DNA of 22,454 nucleotides, taken from positions 1 through 22,454 of the forward strand of contig QHOM01000057.1 of the NCBI GenBank assembly GCA_003218785.1, in the 5' to 3' direction. Under the pieces are notes generated by a model. It saw nothing but the letters and a program-made list of their open reading frames with translations, ran no database searches and was not told where the DNA came from. Below are positions 22,334 to 22,454 of this stretch, piece by piece. Made by a program: the position numbers and the translations under genes. Position 1 is the first letter of the stretch; each line of letters begins with the position of its first letter. This DNA comes from Verrucomicrobiota bacterium. GTDB lineage: Bacteria > Verrucomicrobiota > Verrucomicrobiia > Chthoniobacterales > UBA10450.

Positions 22334-22454
22334 TCAGTGCGCATCAGAGGTTAGCCACTCGCTCCAGAGCTGCGGCCGACCGTTCGGATTGGTGCGAGCG
22401 TAACTGTAGAAAGCACGCACAAAGGCGATGCGATCGGCAGTGTAAGGCGCTTTC
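22334..22454 (-). CDS. unidentified protein, C-terminal end (gene runs off the window)
   Basis: On the minus strand a frame open from the window edge ends with TGA (22336-22334). Its last residues are PYTADRIAFVRAFYSYAR, then TNPNGRPQLWSEWLTSDAH. The composition and the lack of stops fit a real protein end, but about 39 residues are too few to name a family. The gene would be transcribed toward the repeat cluster. Confidence 0.5.
   Translation of the reverse strand, partial: KAPYTADRIAFVRAFYSYARTNPNGRPQLWSEWLTSDAH

Noticed and set aside
21785..22454. Integrative element at the tmRNA 3' end
   Set aside because: No integrase, no direct repeat of the tmRNA end within the window; only a small broken nuclease gene and hairpins.

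Overview
The window looks like a chromosomal segment of a soil- or water-type Verrucomicrobium, most likely Chthoniobacterales-like. The evidence is a passenger-associated beta-strand (PATR) protein, a sulfatase-free but sulfotransferase-containing setting, and above all many short dispersed hairpin repeats in the gaps, of a kind common in that phylum. This taxonomic call is inference from repeat style and gene style; no 16S gene is present.

Layout. Positions 1-370 hold the 3' end of an amino-acid permease. smc (594-4358) follows, then a beta-helical PATR repeat protein broken by one extra T (4480-6139). A tight E1alpha/E1beta/E2 2-oxoacid dehydrogenase operon runs from 6309 to 9565; no E3 gene is present. 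Converging on it is a large YfhO-like membrane protein (11857-9560), and upstream of that a metallo-beta-lactamase-fold hydrolase (12926-11970). Positions 12890-13868 are a repeat-rich patch with one orphan ORF. A DUF1460 cell-wall amidase-like protein follows (13878-14765).

The most coherent system is the minus-strand operon 19733-14762: Rrf2-family regulator, OprO/P-type porin, SsuA/NrtA-type binding protein, ABC ATPase, ABC permease and an HPr phosphocarrier. The last three genes overlap by 4 bp each. It describes an outer-to-inner membrane uptake route, probably for a sulfonate or a similar small oxyanion, under an Rrf2 regulator whose own promoter and 5' end have been tandemly duplicated. 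A sulfotransferase (21321-20341) lies upstream on the same strand. The tmRNA gene ssrA lies at 21428-21784, with a predicted tag ADHEDLALAA. Downstream are a frameshifted GIY-YIG nuclease gene, a hairpin repeat cluster and the 3' end of an unidentified minus-strand gene running off the window.

A recurring theme is that dispersed repeats have become functional gene parts. The start codon and ribosome binding site of the YfhO-like gene, the start of the hydrolase gene, and the stop codon of the sulfotransferase gene all lie in or against repeat sequence.
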